From Amedibacterium intestinale (lineage in GTDB: Bacteria; Bacillota_I; Bacilli_A; Erysipelotrichales; Erysipelotrichaceae): 64,000 bases of DNA. Made by a program: the position numbers and the translations under genes. The DNA lies in the NCBI RefSeq assembly GCF_010537335.1, contig NZ_AP019711.1, positions 1,054,001 to 1,118,000 of the forward strand, read 5' to 3'. Shown here in pieces: positions 33,827 through 42,051 of this stretch (positions are counted from its first letter, which is position 1; each line of letters starts with the position of its first letter). The notes beneath the pieces are model-generated. The model was given only the letters and a program-made list of their open reading frames with translations, was not told the DNA's origin and made no database searches.

Positions 33827-33855
33827 ACCTTACCAAATCCTATTCCACTTGTCAA
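33827..33855 (-). promoter_or_regulatory. promoter of the DeoR gene
   Basis: TTGACA (33850-33855), 17 bp, TAAGGT (33827-33832) on the minus strand, about 20 bp before the GGTGAT ribosome site. Confidence 0.65.
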
Positions 33856-33890
33856 ATATTCTTTTCTACAATCTCTATAAAGCTCTGCAT

Positions 33891-34208
33891 CTATCTTTCT
33901 ATAACAACAATATCTTCCAAATCAATCCATGTATTAACGACACGAATTCTTTTTTTATATTCCAAATCTATATCTGCCAACATTCCTTCTATTTTTACAT
34001 AGGCATCTTTATCATAATAAACAATACGTATTATATCCCCTTTTTTCAAAGAATGAAGTTTTCGATCCAGTTCTTCACAAACATCCTCTAACAACAGTTT
34101 TCTTTCCACAACAACTCTTTCTTTTTCTTTCAGATAATCTTTAAATCCCTTCAAAGATTCAAATGGTATAAAAATTTTTGCCCTATCCGCCTTTTTTCTA
34201 TTCTGCAT
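33891..34208 (-). CDS. YolD-like protein
   Basis: 105 residues from the ATG at 34208, overlapping the polymerase stop by 11 nt; an upstream TTG at 34220 also opens the frame. It begins MQNRKKADRAKIFIPFESLKGF, the start typical of YolD-like proteins (normally DRGxxKWxPAxMLPEH), and ends with a beta-rich part (GDIIRIVYYDKDAYVKIEGML...VVNTWIDLEDIVVIE). YolD proteins are encoded next to Y-family polymerases and are thought to act as UmuD-like partners. Here the gene is downstream of the polymerase rather than upstream. Confidence 0.78.
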   Translation of the reverse strand: MQNRKKADRAKIFIPFESLKGFKDYLKEKERVVVERKLLLEDVCEELDRKLHSLKKGDIIRIVYYDKDAYVKIEGMLADIDLEYKKRIRVVNTWIDLEDIVVIER

Positions 34209-35454
34209 TATGCCCACCAACTAACGCATTTCTCTTTCTGGCAGTTGCCTTATCCAGTAAATTCATTCCTTTCAACACGGCATTCTTTCCATATTTCTGT
34301 TTAATTTCAACTAGTGTATTCTGCAGCTTTTTTTCTTCTTCTCTTTCCTCTATATCATCAAAAAGAGTATAGCTTTCCCTGCATTCATCTACTACATCTT
34401 GAAAACCAATCCCTATGCTTCGAATCAGATAGTGTTTATTGACAGCTTCTTTAAACAAAGTTACAAAAGCATCTGTCAGATATGTACAAGACGCTGTCCT
34501 TAAAGAAAACTTTCGAGATTTTCCTGTTGATGGATAACTATCATCGCTATACCCAATACGCAAAGAAATATGATTCGTTACCAAATGCTTTTCGGTAAGC
34601 TCTAAAACAAGCATTTCTACCATCTCTTTCATCACCAGCAAAGCATCTTCATAAGCATAATCTTCAAATAAAATCTGATTGCTGGATAAAGAGGTATGAG
34701 CGGAACGATACTGTTTAATATCTTGCATTGTTGTAGGTTCTCTTCCATACGCATGATCAATCAAATATTCCGCATTCACACCAAATTCTTTATATAATAA
34801 TCTTTCATCTATATGCGCAATATCATACATATCTTCAATTCCATATTTTGCTAAACGACTCTCAATTCCTCTTCCTACCTGCCAAAAATCATGCAAAGGT
34901 TTATGATGCCACAAAGATTTCCTATATAATTCCTCATCCAAATATGCAATATGCTCCTTTGTATGCTTCGCAGTAATATCCAGTGCTACCTTGGCAAGAT
35001 ATAAATTGGTTCCTATCCCCGCTGTTGCACAGATTCCTGTTGTCTCATATATATCCTGTATAATTTTTTCACACAACTCTCTTGATGACATCTTATATAA
35101 CTCCAAATAAGGAGTTACATCTAAAAAAGCTTCATCAATCGAATATACATGAATATCTTCTTTTGCGATATATTTTAAATATACAGCATAAATATCTGCT
35201 GCATACTTCATATACAATTTCATTCTGGGAAGTGCTGTAATATATGGTATATCTTCTGGTATTTCATAAATGCGACATCGATTTTTTATCCCAATCTTTT
35301 TAAGATAAGGTGATATTGCTAAACAAATAGCTCCTTTTCCTCGAGATGGATCTGCCACAACTAAAGCAGTTTGAAAAGGATCTTTATTCCTTTCTACACA
35401 TTCCACTGATGCATAAAAAGTTTTCAAATCAATACATAAATAAATTTTTCCCAT
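34198..35454 (-). CDS. Y-family DNA polymerase, UvrX/UmuC-like
   Basis: 418 residues. The catalytic palm has CIDLKTFYASVECVERN (first metal Asp and steric gate Tyr/Phe region), then VVADPSRGKGAICLAISPYLKKIGIKNRCRIYEIP, and SIDEAFLDVTPYL with the second Asp-Glu pair. A helix-hairpin-helix (about 190-230) and little-finger domain (about 250-390) follow. There is no clear C-terminal beta-clamp motif that I can name. It performs error-prone bypass of DNA lesions. It is paired with a YolD-like gene and preceded by a promoter buried in a large palindrome; I did not see a standard LexA box. Confidence 0.9.
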   Translation of the reverse strand: MGKIYLCIDLKTFYASVECVERNKDPFQTALVVADPSRGKGAICLAISPYLKKIGIKNRCRIYEIPEDIPYITALPRMKLYMKYAADIYAVYLKYIAKEDIHVYSIDEAFLDVTPYLELYKMSSRELCEKIIQDIYETTGICATAGIGTNLYLAKVALDITAKHTKEHIAYLDEELYRKSLWHHKPLHDFWQVGRGIESRLAKYGIEDMYDIAHIDERLLYKEFGVNAEYLIDHAYGREPTTMQDIKQYRSAHTSLSSNQILFEDYAYEDALLVMKEMVEMLVLELTEKHLVTNHISLRIGYSDDSYPSTGKSRKFSLRTASCTYLTDAFVTLFKEAVNKHYLIRSIGIGFQDVVDECRESYTLFDDIEEREEEKKLQNTLVEIKQKYGKNAVLKGMNLLDKATARKRNALVGGHNAE

Positions 35455-35485
35455 TCACATCCCTCCCATCACCATTATATTCTCA

Positions 35486-35539
35486 AAAATATACATAATC
35501 AACATAATTATGTATATTTTAATTTCCATTTTATGTCAA
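35486..35539 (-). promoter_or_regulatory. polymerase promoter overlapped by a 35-bp dyad
   Basis: On the minus strand TTGACA (35534-35539) and TATACA (35511-35516) are 17 bp apart. The -10 lies inside one arm of a perfect inverted repeat, AAAATATACATAAT / ATTATGTATATTTT (35486-35499 and 35507-35520) with a 7-nt centre. A repressor bound here would block transcription. Confidence 0.75.
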
Positions 35540-35580
35540 TATTATAAAAAAGCATTCTTTTTAATAAAAGAATACCTCTA

Positions 35581-35609
35581 TTGACCTATACCTTATATGG
35601 TTTTATACT
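35581..35609 (+). promoter_or_regulatory. promoter of the zinc-ribbon gene
   Basis: TTGACC (35581-35586), 17 bp, TATACT (35604-35609). It is back to back with the polymerase promoter. Confidence 0.75.
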
Positions 35610-35646
35610 ATATACACAGATAAGTAATACGAAAGGAGATGAAAAG

Positions 35647-35859
35647 ATGGAAAAGAAACAGTTTATATGTCCAAAATGTGGATGTCATGAATTTGTCAGC
35701 GATCAGTTTCAGGCAACTGGAGGAAATTTCGCAAAAATATTTGATGTACAAAACAAAAAATTTATTACCATCAGCTGTAAACAATGTGGATTTACAGAAT
35801 TATACCGTTCAGAAACAGATGGAGGATGGAATATTCTGGACTTTTTAATTGGCAGCTAA
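35647..35859 (+). CDS. small zinc-ribbon protein
   Basis: 70 residues from the ATG at 35647 (GAAAGGAG site); the frame upstream runs through the promoter. Two CxxC pairs, CPKCGCHEF at the N-terminus and CKQCGFTELY in the middle, form a zinc ribbon. The pattern matches small 'nucleic-acid-binding Zn ribbon' proteins common in Bacillota, whose role is unknown. It is monocistronic, ending at a strong terminator. Confidence 0.8.
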   Translation: MEKKQFICPKCGCHEFVSDQFQATGGNFAKIFDVQNKKFITISCKQCGFTELYRSETDGGWNILDFLIGS

Positions 35860-35882
35860 TCCGGTACACACCGGATTTTTTA
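35859..35882. terminator. intrinsic terminator of the zinc-ribbon gene
   Basis: ATCCGGT / ACCGGAT stem with loop ACAC, then T6. It also overlaps the end of the convergent membrane-protein gene. Confidence 0.9.
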
Positions 35883-36230
35883 TAATCCACTTTCTTCAAG
35901 AAACTGTGAACGATGACGATACAAAGTAAGCCAGCGAAATGCTGTTGTTAAAAAGCTGATGACAAGCATACCTGTTTCCCATAAGAAAGCATCTATGCTA
36001 AGCCAATGAAAAACAGTTTCTATGCACAAATAAAACAGAACTAAACGAAACAGTTCAAAACCAGCCAGATACAAAATCAAATGTTTTTTCTTTATGCACT
36101 TTATCCAATCTTGAAGTGTATTTTTTCTTTGCCTCTTTTTTCCGATATATGCCATAAGAATCATCAGTAAAGAAGATAAAACAATATCTACCTGAAGCAG
36201 TATGAAACATATAACTACCATTTTTATCAT
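35880..36230 (-). CDS. hypothetical membrane protein
   Basis: 116 residues from the ATG at 36230 (GCAGGTG upstream); a longer frame to 36305 overlaps the neighbouring terminator and lacks a site. There are three hydrophobic helices (about 5-27, 50-70 and 83-100) joined by a basic loop GKKRQRKNTLQDWIKCIKKK. No family recognised and no partner gene on the same transcript. A small integral membrane protein of unknown role. Confidence 0.5.
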   Translation of the reverse strand: MIKMVVICFILLQVDIVLSSLLMILMAYIGKKRQRKNTLQDWIKCIKKKHLILYLAGFELFRLVLFYLCIETVFHWLSIDAFLWETGMLVISFLTTAFRWLTLYRHRSQFLEESGL

Positions 36231-36275
36231 ATAAACACCTGCATTCTCATTTTTTATTGTACCATATCTTAAGAT

Positions 36276-36315
36276 AAAAATAGCGTGTGGAAAATTGCTC
36301 CACACACTATTTTTA
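36276..36315. terminator. intrinsic terminator of the GntR-ABC operon
   Basis: AAAAATAGCGTGTGGA / TCCACACACTATTTTT form a near-perfect 16-bp stem (one mismatch) at the end of the permease gene. A- and T-runs on both sides allow either direction. Confidence 0.9.
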
Positions 36316-36960
36316 AGAATATCGTTTTGTATAAACTTTTAGGCTCACATAATAGCTAATAAACAGAAGAATGATTGCGATAACAGCACCAATCAACATT
36401 AATAAGTGCTTATCAAGTAAAAGAATATTTTCAACCCCAATATTCAAAGCAGAAAATACATATCCAGCACAAAATAAAATCGTAATTGCGATAAATAAAA
36501 TGGTACCTTTTTTTGAACCTAATATCATTAATCCCATGTTACAAATAGAAAGAACAGCAAGAGAAACAATCATTCCTGCTATAAAAATTTCCAATGCCGG
36601 ATATAACGCTATTGTTTTATAAACATATACATATACTAACATAATCAAAAAAGAGAATATCCATGAACCAACAAGAAACAGGAAGCAAGACAAATACTTT
36701 GCCAGCATAATTTTCTTTTTACTTAAAGGGTATGTAAGAAGAATTGAATTAAATCCAGAAATATCGTCCTGCTCCATGGAATACTGCATAGGAGAAGACC
36801 CTATCAATGGTAAAGTTACCCCTACAATCAAGATAAAAGTATACAAATTTTTCATAAAAGCAACAATTAAAACAACGAATGCAAAAGCAGATAAAAATTC
36901 AAACAAGTTCTTTTTAATACAAAATGTTTCATAAAAATCTTTTAAAATAATCCCTTTCAT
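36313..36960 (-). CDS. ABC-2 type transporter permease
   Basis: 215 residues with six hydrophobic helices. The segment SSPMQYSMEQDDISGFNSILLTYPLSKKKIMLAKYLSCFLF is the cytoplasmic loop characteristic of ABC-2 permeases that act with an YtrB-like ATPase. It overlaps the ATPase gene by 4 nt (ATGA) and is the last gene of the GntR-ATPase-permease operon. The substrate is unknown; related operons respond to wall-active antibiotics. Confidence 0.85.
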   Translation of the reverse strand: MKGIILKDFYETFCIKKNLFEFLSAFAFVVLIVAFMKNLYTFILIVGVTLPLIGSSPMQYSMEQDDISGFNSILLTYPLSKKKIMLAKYLSCFLFLVGSWIFSFLIMLVYVYVYKTIALYPALEIFIAGMIVSLAVLSICNMGLMILGSKKGTILFIAITILFCAGYVFSALNIGVENILLLDKHLLMLIGAVIAIILLFISYYVSLKVYTKRYS

Positions 36961-37817
36961 ACCTTTTCACCCTTTACATAAAACAGCATAACATCTTCTA
37001 CAGACGCTCTTTCCATATCTAAATCTCGAATTTTATTTTGTAATTCTAAACGATTTTTTACCATTACCTTATACCCATAAACTTCCTTCTGGATTGCGAC
37101 AATATCATCCTTGTGAAGCATATCCAAAGTTTCTTTGCCGCAGTTGATAATGCCATAGTTTTCACGAATGTCATCATACGTTTTCACAAATAGTAACTTT
37201 CCTTGATGAATAAACGCAATATAATCCGCAATCTTATCTAAATCACTTGTAATATGTGATGACATTAATACCGTATGATTTTCTTCTTCCGTAAACTCAC
37301 GAATAATATCTAAGATTTCATCTCGAAAAATTGGATCTAATCCACTTGTTGCCTCATCAAGAATCAATAACTTTGGATCATGACTAAAGGCGATTGCAAA
37401 CTCTAATTTCATTTTCATCCCCTTAGAAAATTCTTTTAATTTTTTCTTTGGTGGCAAATGAAATTTCTTTAAATAGGATACATAAGATTCCATATTCCAG
37501 TTTACATACACCTTTGACAATAATTTTCCAATAAACATAGGATGGAATTGCAGATTATAATGGGTTGTATCAAAAATAACGGCGATATCTTCCTTGATGC
37601 TTGTTTCCTCACTTTTCATATCTTTTCCTAACAGATTTAAGGTTTCATAATCAGAAGAAAGCAATCCAACAAGAGATTTGATAAAGGTCGATTTTCCTGC
37701 ACCATTTTCTCCAACTAAACCTAATACAGAACCAGCTGGTACATGTAAAGAAATATCTTCCAATGTAAAATCTTTATAATGTTTCGATAAATGTTTTACC
37801 TCAATTGCATTTTCCAT
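36957..37817 (-). CDS. ABC transporter ATP-binding protein (YtrB-like)
   Basis: 286 residues. It has Walker A GENGAGKST, a Q-loop near VIFDTTHYNLQFHP, a degenerate signature LKEFSKGMKMKLE, Walker B LLILDEATSGLDP and the switch SSHITSDLDK. The extra C-terminal 70 residues are probably a regulatory domain. GGAGGAA precedes the ATG, 4 nt after the GntR stop. The weak signature and the GntR partner fit the YtrB/YhcH class. Confidence 0.92.
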   Translation of the reverse strand: MENAIEVKHLSKHYKDFTLEDISLHVPAGSVLGLVGENGAGKSTFIKSLVGLLSSDYETLNLLGKDMKSEETSIKEDIAVIFDTTHYNLQFHPMFIGKLLSKVYVNWNMESYVSYLKKFHLPPKKKLKEFSKGMKMKLEFAIAFSHDPKLLILDEATSGLDPIFRDEILDIIREFTEEENHTVLMSSHITSDLDKIADYIAFIHQGKLLFVKTYDDIRENYGIINCGKETLDMLHKDDIVAIQKEVYGYKVMVKNRLELQNKIRDLDMERASVEDVMLFYVKGEKV

Positions 37818-37820
37818 AGC

Positions 37821-38198
37821 CTATTCCTCCTCGTACAATACTTCAAGTGTTTGCTTCAGCTGTTCCAGTTCTATTCCGTTTTCTTTTCCCATAAGAACTG
37901 CTTCTGTTAAAAGCTTTTCTATTCTTCTTAGATTCTCTTCTCTTATAAAATCCTGATTTTGATTTGAAACAAAGGTTCCTTTTGCTGGAATTGTCACAAT
38001 AAAACCATCTTTTACTAAATCATCATAAGCACGCTGTGTTGTAATAACACTAACATGCAAGTCTTTTGCAAGTTTTCGCATCGATGGCATTGGATCTCCT
38101 GCTTTTAATGTTCCTTTCATAATCATTTCTTTAATTTGAGAAGTAATCTGTTCATAGATAGGTCGAGAACTAGAATTGCTTAAAATAATTTCCATCAT
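37821..38198 (-). CDS. GntR-family regulator, YtrA type
   Basis: 125 residues: a GntR winged HTH (RPIYEQITSQIKEMIMKGTLKAGDPMPSMRKLAKDLHVSVITTQRAYDDLVKDGFIVTIPAKGTFV) followed only by a short helical tail, as in YtrA regulators. The second ATG (38195) has better spacing to AGGAG than the first. It heads the operon with an ABC ATPase and permease and probably represses it through the ACTGTATAT repeats in its own promoter. Confidence 0.93.
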   Translation of the reverse strand: MMEIILSNSSSRPIYEQITSQIKEMIMKGTLKAGDPMPSMRKLAKDLHVSVITTQRAYDDLVKDGFIVTIPAKGTFVSNQNQDFIREENLRRIEKLLTEAVLMGKENGIELEQLKQTLEVLYEEE

Positions 38199-38221
38199 AT
38201 CACTCCTAATATATGCATATA

Positions 38222-38291
38222 TACTGTACTTAAGTTACATATACAGTATACACTGTTCTATATATACTGTCAATATCATATATATACAGTT
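38222..38291 (-). promoter_or_regulatory. promoter with repeated ACTGTATAT-type operators
   Basis: On the minus strand TTGACA (38268-38273) and TATACT (38245-38250) are 17 bp apart. Around them are four ACTGTATAT/ACAGTATAT-like elements: near 38282-38291, overlapping the -35, over the -10 as ACAGTGTATACTGT, and near 38222-38232. This is a typical dyad arrangement for a GntR/YtrA repressor. Confidence 0.72.
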
Positions 38292-38326
38292 GTTTTAAAA
38301 AAGTAATAAAAAAACAGAACTACAAA

Positions 38327-38965
38327 TTATAATTCTGCTTTTTTCTTATCTTTTTTTGTTTTATATATAGGCACACAAATGAAAATCGCAAGCACTCCAG
38401 CTGCCAATCCATCCAAGATAGAATGTTGACGGATAAATAAAGTGGATAATGTAATCAAGATTGCAGATAAAACACCAACGATTTTTCTTGTTTTTTCATA
38501 AGGAAGCACTTTACTTTTCCATAAAGCAGCCGCACAAACAATAGAATTGTACACATGAATGCTGGGAAACACATTCACACAGCGATCTGCTTCATATATA
38601 TTTTGTACCATCCATCCACTTATTCCTTCTAAACTTTGAAGAGGTGGTCTGTGAGAAAAGCTTGTTGGATATATCGTAAATATAATAAGACAAATGGTCA
38701 TACCGATAAATAAAGCTGCACAAATACGATAAAACTCTTTTCGACTTGTGAAAAATAAAAGCAAGCAAGTAACAACTACAAAGATAAACCAGTACACATA
38801 AAACCAAATAAAGAAATCTATAAATGGTATATGTGCATCCACTGCTGTATATACATCATGATAGATGAATTCCTTCTGCTGCAATCCAAAATACCATAAG
38901 AAATAAATTGGCATATAGAGCAGTACAATCCCTATATGATGATACTTTTTCCACAAATTCTTCAT
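38327..38965 (-). CDS. PAP2-family membrane phosphatase (second copy of the operon)
   Basis: About 212 residues from the ATG at 38965, directly after the glycosyltransferase stop. Five or six membrane helices carry the PAP2 active-site motifs in the order RPPLQSLEG, NVFPSIHVYNS (the PSxH motif) and RQHSILDGLAAG (the final His...Asp). The PSIH form is that of the PAP2_3/Aur1-like branch that handles lipid-linked or inositol-phosphate substrates. It probably acts on a lipid phosphate on the outer leaflet. It is the last gene of the PAP2-Glf-GT2-PAP2 operon. Confidence 0.85.
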   Translation of the reverse strand: MKNLWKKYHHIGIVLLYMPIYFLWYFGLQQKEFIYHDVYTAVDAHIPFIDFFIWFYVYWFIFVVVTCLLLFFTSRKEFYRICAALFIGMTICLIIFTIYPTSFSHRPPLQSLEGISGWMVQNIYEADRCVNVFPSIHVYNSIVCAAALWKSKVLPYEKTRKIVGVLSAILITLSTLFIRQHSILDGLAAGVLAIFICVPIYKTKKDKKKAEL

Positions 38966-38966
38966 A

Positions 38967-39986
38967 TTAGTTAAACGCGAAAATCTTTTGTGATATATCA
39001 TACATCACAGATAAAAATTTTCTTCCTGCCCATGTTTTCCTTTGAATTGCTTTTCCTAAAAGTGTGTGGTTTACATTTCGATACAGCCAGGGCTTTTCAA
39101 ATTTTAGATACTGCCATAACTCATCTTTCTTTTTCAAGTGTTCTTTTGTACCTGAACGCACTAATAGAATCGTAGAAACTACTGAAATCATTGTCAAATA
39201 TTTCACCATATATGCATATCGTTTTTTATTTTCTCTTAGACTTAGCTGCATTGTGTCAATCATCAGACGATTGACCAAAAGTTGCTGATCAATTCGCTTC
39301 AACATCGTTTCTTCCTGCACAGACTGGCCTTCTCTTCCAATAAAATAACGATATAGATCAACATCTAAATAATACATTGTATCTACATAAGGAAGCGGCT
39401 GGAAAGCAAACAGATTATCTACATAAAATGTGTGCTTTGGCAAAGAAAGCTGTGACTTCACCAATACTTCTCTTCGATAAATGATAGAATGCATCAGCAA
39501 ATTTTGCTGTGGCATAAAATGTCCAATCTCATCCCATGTAAAAATACGATTTTGAGGGAATACATTTTTATATCGTATAACACTTTGTTTATTTTCACTT
39601 GGTTTTTCATAAACATAGTTTACGACCATCATATCCACTTCTTGTTTATTTTCTTCCAAAGTCTTTAATTGTTCAATTACTTTCTTAAATGCTTTTTTAT
39701 CAAACCAGTCATCACTATCCAATACTTTAAAATATTTCCCGCTGGCATAACGAATTCCTGTATTAACAGCTTCCCCATGTCCTCCATTTTCCTGATGTAA
39801 AGAAATAATAGTCCCTGGATATCTAGAAGCATAAGAATCCCCTATGATTCCTGTGTTATCTTTTGAACCATCATCAACCAGCAATATTTCAATATCTTCT
39901 TTTTCATCTAATAAAGAAGTAATTGCTTTTTCCATATAATCCTGTGAGTTATAACAGGGAATCGCAATACTTAATAATTTTTCCAT
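38967..39986 (-). CDS. family 2 glycosyltransferase
   Basis: 339 residues. The N-terminal GT-A domain (about 1-230) starts LLSIAIPCYNSQDYMEKAITSLL; EILLVDDGSKDNT and KVLDSDDWFD (the DXD) bind the nucleotide sugar. The C-terminal 110 residues are helical without clear membrane spans. Starting one base after the glf stop, it is probably co-translated with it, so UDP-galactofuranose is a plausible donor; the acceptor is unknown. Confidence 0.9.
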   Translation of the reverse strand: MEKLLSIAIPCYNSQDYMEKAITSLLDEKEDIEILLVDDGSKDNTGIIGDSYASRYPGTIISLHQENGGHGEAVNTGIRYASGKYFKVLDSDDWFDKKAFKKVIEQLKTLEENKQEVDMMVVNYVYEKPSENKQSVIRYKNVFPQNRIFTWDEIGHFMPQQNLLMHSIIYRREVLVKSQLSLPKHTFYVDNLFAFQPLPYVDTMYYLDVDLYRYFIGREGQSVQEETMLKRIDQQLLVNRLMIDTMQLSLRENKKRYAYMVKYLTMISVVSTILLVRSGTKEHLKKKDELWQYLKFEKPWLYRNVNHTLLGKAIQRKTWAGRKFLSVMYDISQKIFAFN

Positions 39987-41135
39987 TTATCTTTCACCCT
40001 TTAACTTTTCTGCTAGATCCAACGCTTCTTTCACAATGGCATCCATATCATAATAACGATACTGTGCAAGTCTTCCAAGCAGATAGAAATTACCAAAATC
40101 TGATAATACATCTTCATATTGTTTATGAAGTGCTTTATTCTCTTCGCTTAAAATAGCATAATATGGTTCACTTTCTCCTGCTTTATAAGCACTTGGATAT
40201 TCTTTGATAATTGTTGTAGATGGACACTTCTGTCCAGTCAAATATTTGCATTCCGTTATACGCGTATAGTCTTCACTCACCGTATAATTAACAACACCTT
40301 TGCTTTGATAGTATTCCATATCTTTATGTTCAAAATCAAATTTTAAAGAACGATAAGGAAGATGTCCCAGTTTATAAGCTAACAGTTCATCTACCATACC
40401 AGTATAAATGATATTACCACTAAATTCTTTTTTATCTATATAAATTTTTTTCTTATCGAAATCAAATTCCATAATATCTCGAATATCTTTTCCAAGTTCT
40501 ACTTCAATATTTGGATGATCTAAAAGATTCTCAAATAATTTCGTATAACCTTCTTTAGGCATTCCCTGCCATGGGTCTTGAAAATAGCGATCATCCTCAC
40601 TTATTAACACCGGTACTCTGGCAGTTACACTTTGATCTACTTCTTCTGGTCTTTGATTCCATTGTTTCATCGTATATTTCAAAAATACATTTTCATATAC
40701 ATAATTACCAAGTTCCTGAATTTCTTTATTTTCATGCTGCCTTAACTGTAATATAGGAATACGTGCATTTTCTCCATACTCCTTTAATAAAACTGAGCGC
40801 ATTCGCTGTGCTTTTTCTTTTTCAAACACCATATCAATTGAATGCAGATTAAAAGGAACCGGCACCATATTTCCATGAATATTCGCTACTACTTCATGCT
40901 GGTATGGATACCACTTCGTAAAACGTGATAAATACTCATATACCTCTTTTATCTTTGTATGAAATATATGTGGTCCATACGTATGTACCAAAATTCCATA
41001 AGCATCCATTTCATCATAGCAGTTTCCACCGATATGATTTCTTCTTTCTATAATTCTTACTTTTTCATTTGCTTCTGCCAGCTGTCTTGCTACAACTGCT
41101 CCGCCAAAGCCACAACCTGCAATAATTGTACTCAT
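39987..41135 (-). CDS. glf: UDP-galactopyranose mutase
   Basis: 382 residues. An FAD-binding Rossmann start (IIAGCGFGGAVVARQLAEA), then the family motif RRNHIGGNCYDEMDAYGILVHTYGPHIFHT. Later YNIxxY-type parts follow, including KYTMKQWNQRPEEVD, ARVPVLISEDDRYFQDPWQGMPKEGYTKLFENLL and the C-terminal LLGRLAQYRYYDMDAIVKEAL. It makes UDP-galactofuranose from UDP-galactopyranose in the cytoplasm. Together with the adjacent GT2 it implies a Galf-containing surface glycan or glycolipid. Confidence 0.96.
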   Translation of the reverse strand: MSTIIAGCGFGGAVVARQLAEANEKVRIIERRNHIGGNCYDEMDAYGILVHTYGPHIFHTKIKEVYEYLSRFTKWYPYQHEVVANIHGNMVPVPFNLHSIDMVFEKEKAQRMRSVLLKEYGENARIPILQLRQHENKEIQELGNYVYENVFLKYTMKQWNQRPEEVDQSVTARVPVLISEDDRYFQDPWQGMPKEGYTKLFENLLDHPNIEVELGKDIRDIMEFDFDKKKIYIDKKEFSGNIIYTGMVDELLAYKLGHLPYRSLKFDFEHKDMEYYQSKGVVNYTVSEDYTRITECKYLTGQKCPSTTIIKEYPSAYKAGESEPYYAILSEENKALHKQYEDVLSDFGNFYLLGRLAQYRYYDMDAIVKEALDLAEKLKGER

Positions 41136-41162
41136 AATTCTCCTACTCTCTCTATGGTTTTA

Positions 41163-41867
41163 TTATAACATTCTTTTAATATCATCACTAGCTTGTACTT
41201 CTCTTCTATTTTGCAAATACTCTTTTAGACGCATGTATCGTTTCAGCAAGAAAGAAGTATTGAACAAGATATAGCATAATCCATTCAGCAACATTGCACA
41301 AATAACATCTACAAGGGAATGCTGTTTTAAAAACATGGTAGATAAGACAATCAAAACACTTAACACAAAACAGCCTGTTTTTATTCCTTTATGATTTTTT
41401 AATGTTTTACACTCAAATATCGCAATACATACTGCGATTGAATTAAACACATGAATACTTGGGAATATATTTGTATTCGTATCAACTGCATATAAATTTG
41501 CTACCAAACCAGTCCAAAAACCATTAGTGCCATCTAATACAGGACGAAGCTGCTGCATATTAGGATATAACCATGAAATTATTAAAAATACTGTCATTCC
41601 TACTCCTAAAGTAGCCATTAACTGCCAGTATTCTTTTACATTTTTATTAAATAACGCAAAATACGCAACAACGGCAGCAATATATCCAAACCATAAAAGA
41701 TAAGGAATAATAAAAATTGGCAGAAATGGAATTACATCATCTAATGGTGTATGAATAAGATGAAACTGATTAATATCGCGCTGCTCCAGCCAATAAAAAC
41801 TAACTAAATAAAAAACGGTATATACAGGAATGATCCAGATATGTTTTTCTTTAAAAAATCGTAACAT
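41163..41867 (-). CDS. PAP2-family membrane phosphatase (first copy of the operon)
   Basis: 234 residues from the second ATG (41867), because AAGGAAG abuts the first at 41873. It has about six membrane helices, with LRPVLDGTNG, NIFPSIHVFNS and LKQHSLVDVICAML as active-site segments. It resembles the product of 38327-38965 in length and motifs but is divergent, so it is an old duplication rather than a recent one. It starts the four-gene operon; a phosphatase or phosphotransferase step on a lipid carrier is inferred. Confidence 0.83.
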   Translation of the reverse strand: MLRFFKEKHIWIIPVYTVFYLVSFYWLEQRDINQFHLIHTPLDDVIPFLPIFIIPYLLWFGYIAAVVAYFALFNKNVKEYWQLMATLGVGMTVFLIISWLYPNMQQLRPVLDGTNGFWTGLVANLYAVDTNTNIFPSIHVFNSIAVCIAIFECKTLKNHKGIKTGCFVLSVLIVLSTMFLKQHSLVDVICAMLLNGLCYILFNTSFLLKRYMRLKEYLQNRREVQASDDIKRML

Positions 41868-42021
41868 AGACATTCTTCCTTTCTTCCTCTATATTCTAGA
41901 GAAATTTCCTTAGTATTTTTTGTAAGTATTTCTTATGATTTTCTTAAATCTATGTGCTTTTTAGCTATCATAAGAAAAGACATATTCATTTTTTATTGTA
42001 CCCCACAAAGAAAAGAATGTC

Positions 42022-42051
42022 AAAAAAAGCTGTGAAAACAGCCACAGCTTT
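42022..42051 (-). terminator. intrinsic terminator of the SDR gene
   Basis: AAAGCTGTG / CACAGCTTT stem followed by TTTTTG on the minus strand, at the SDR stop codon. Confidence 0.88.
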
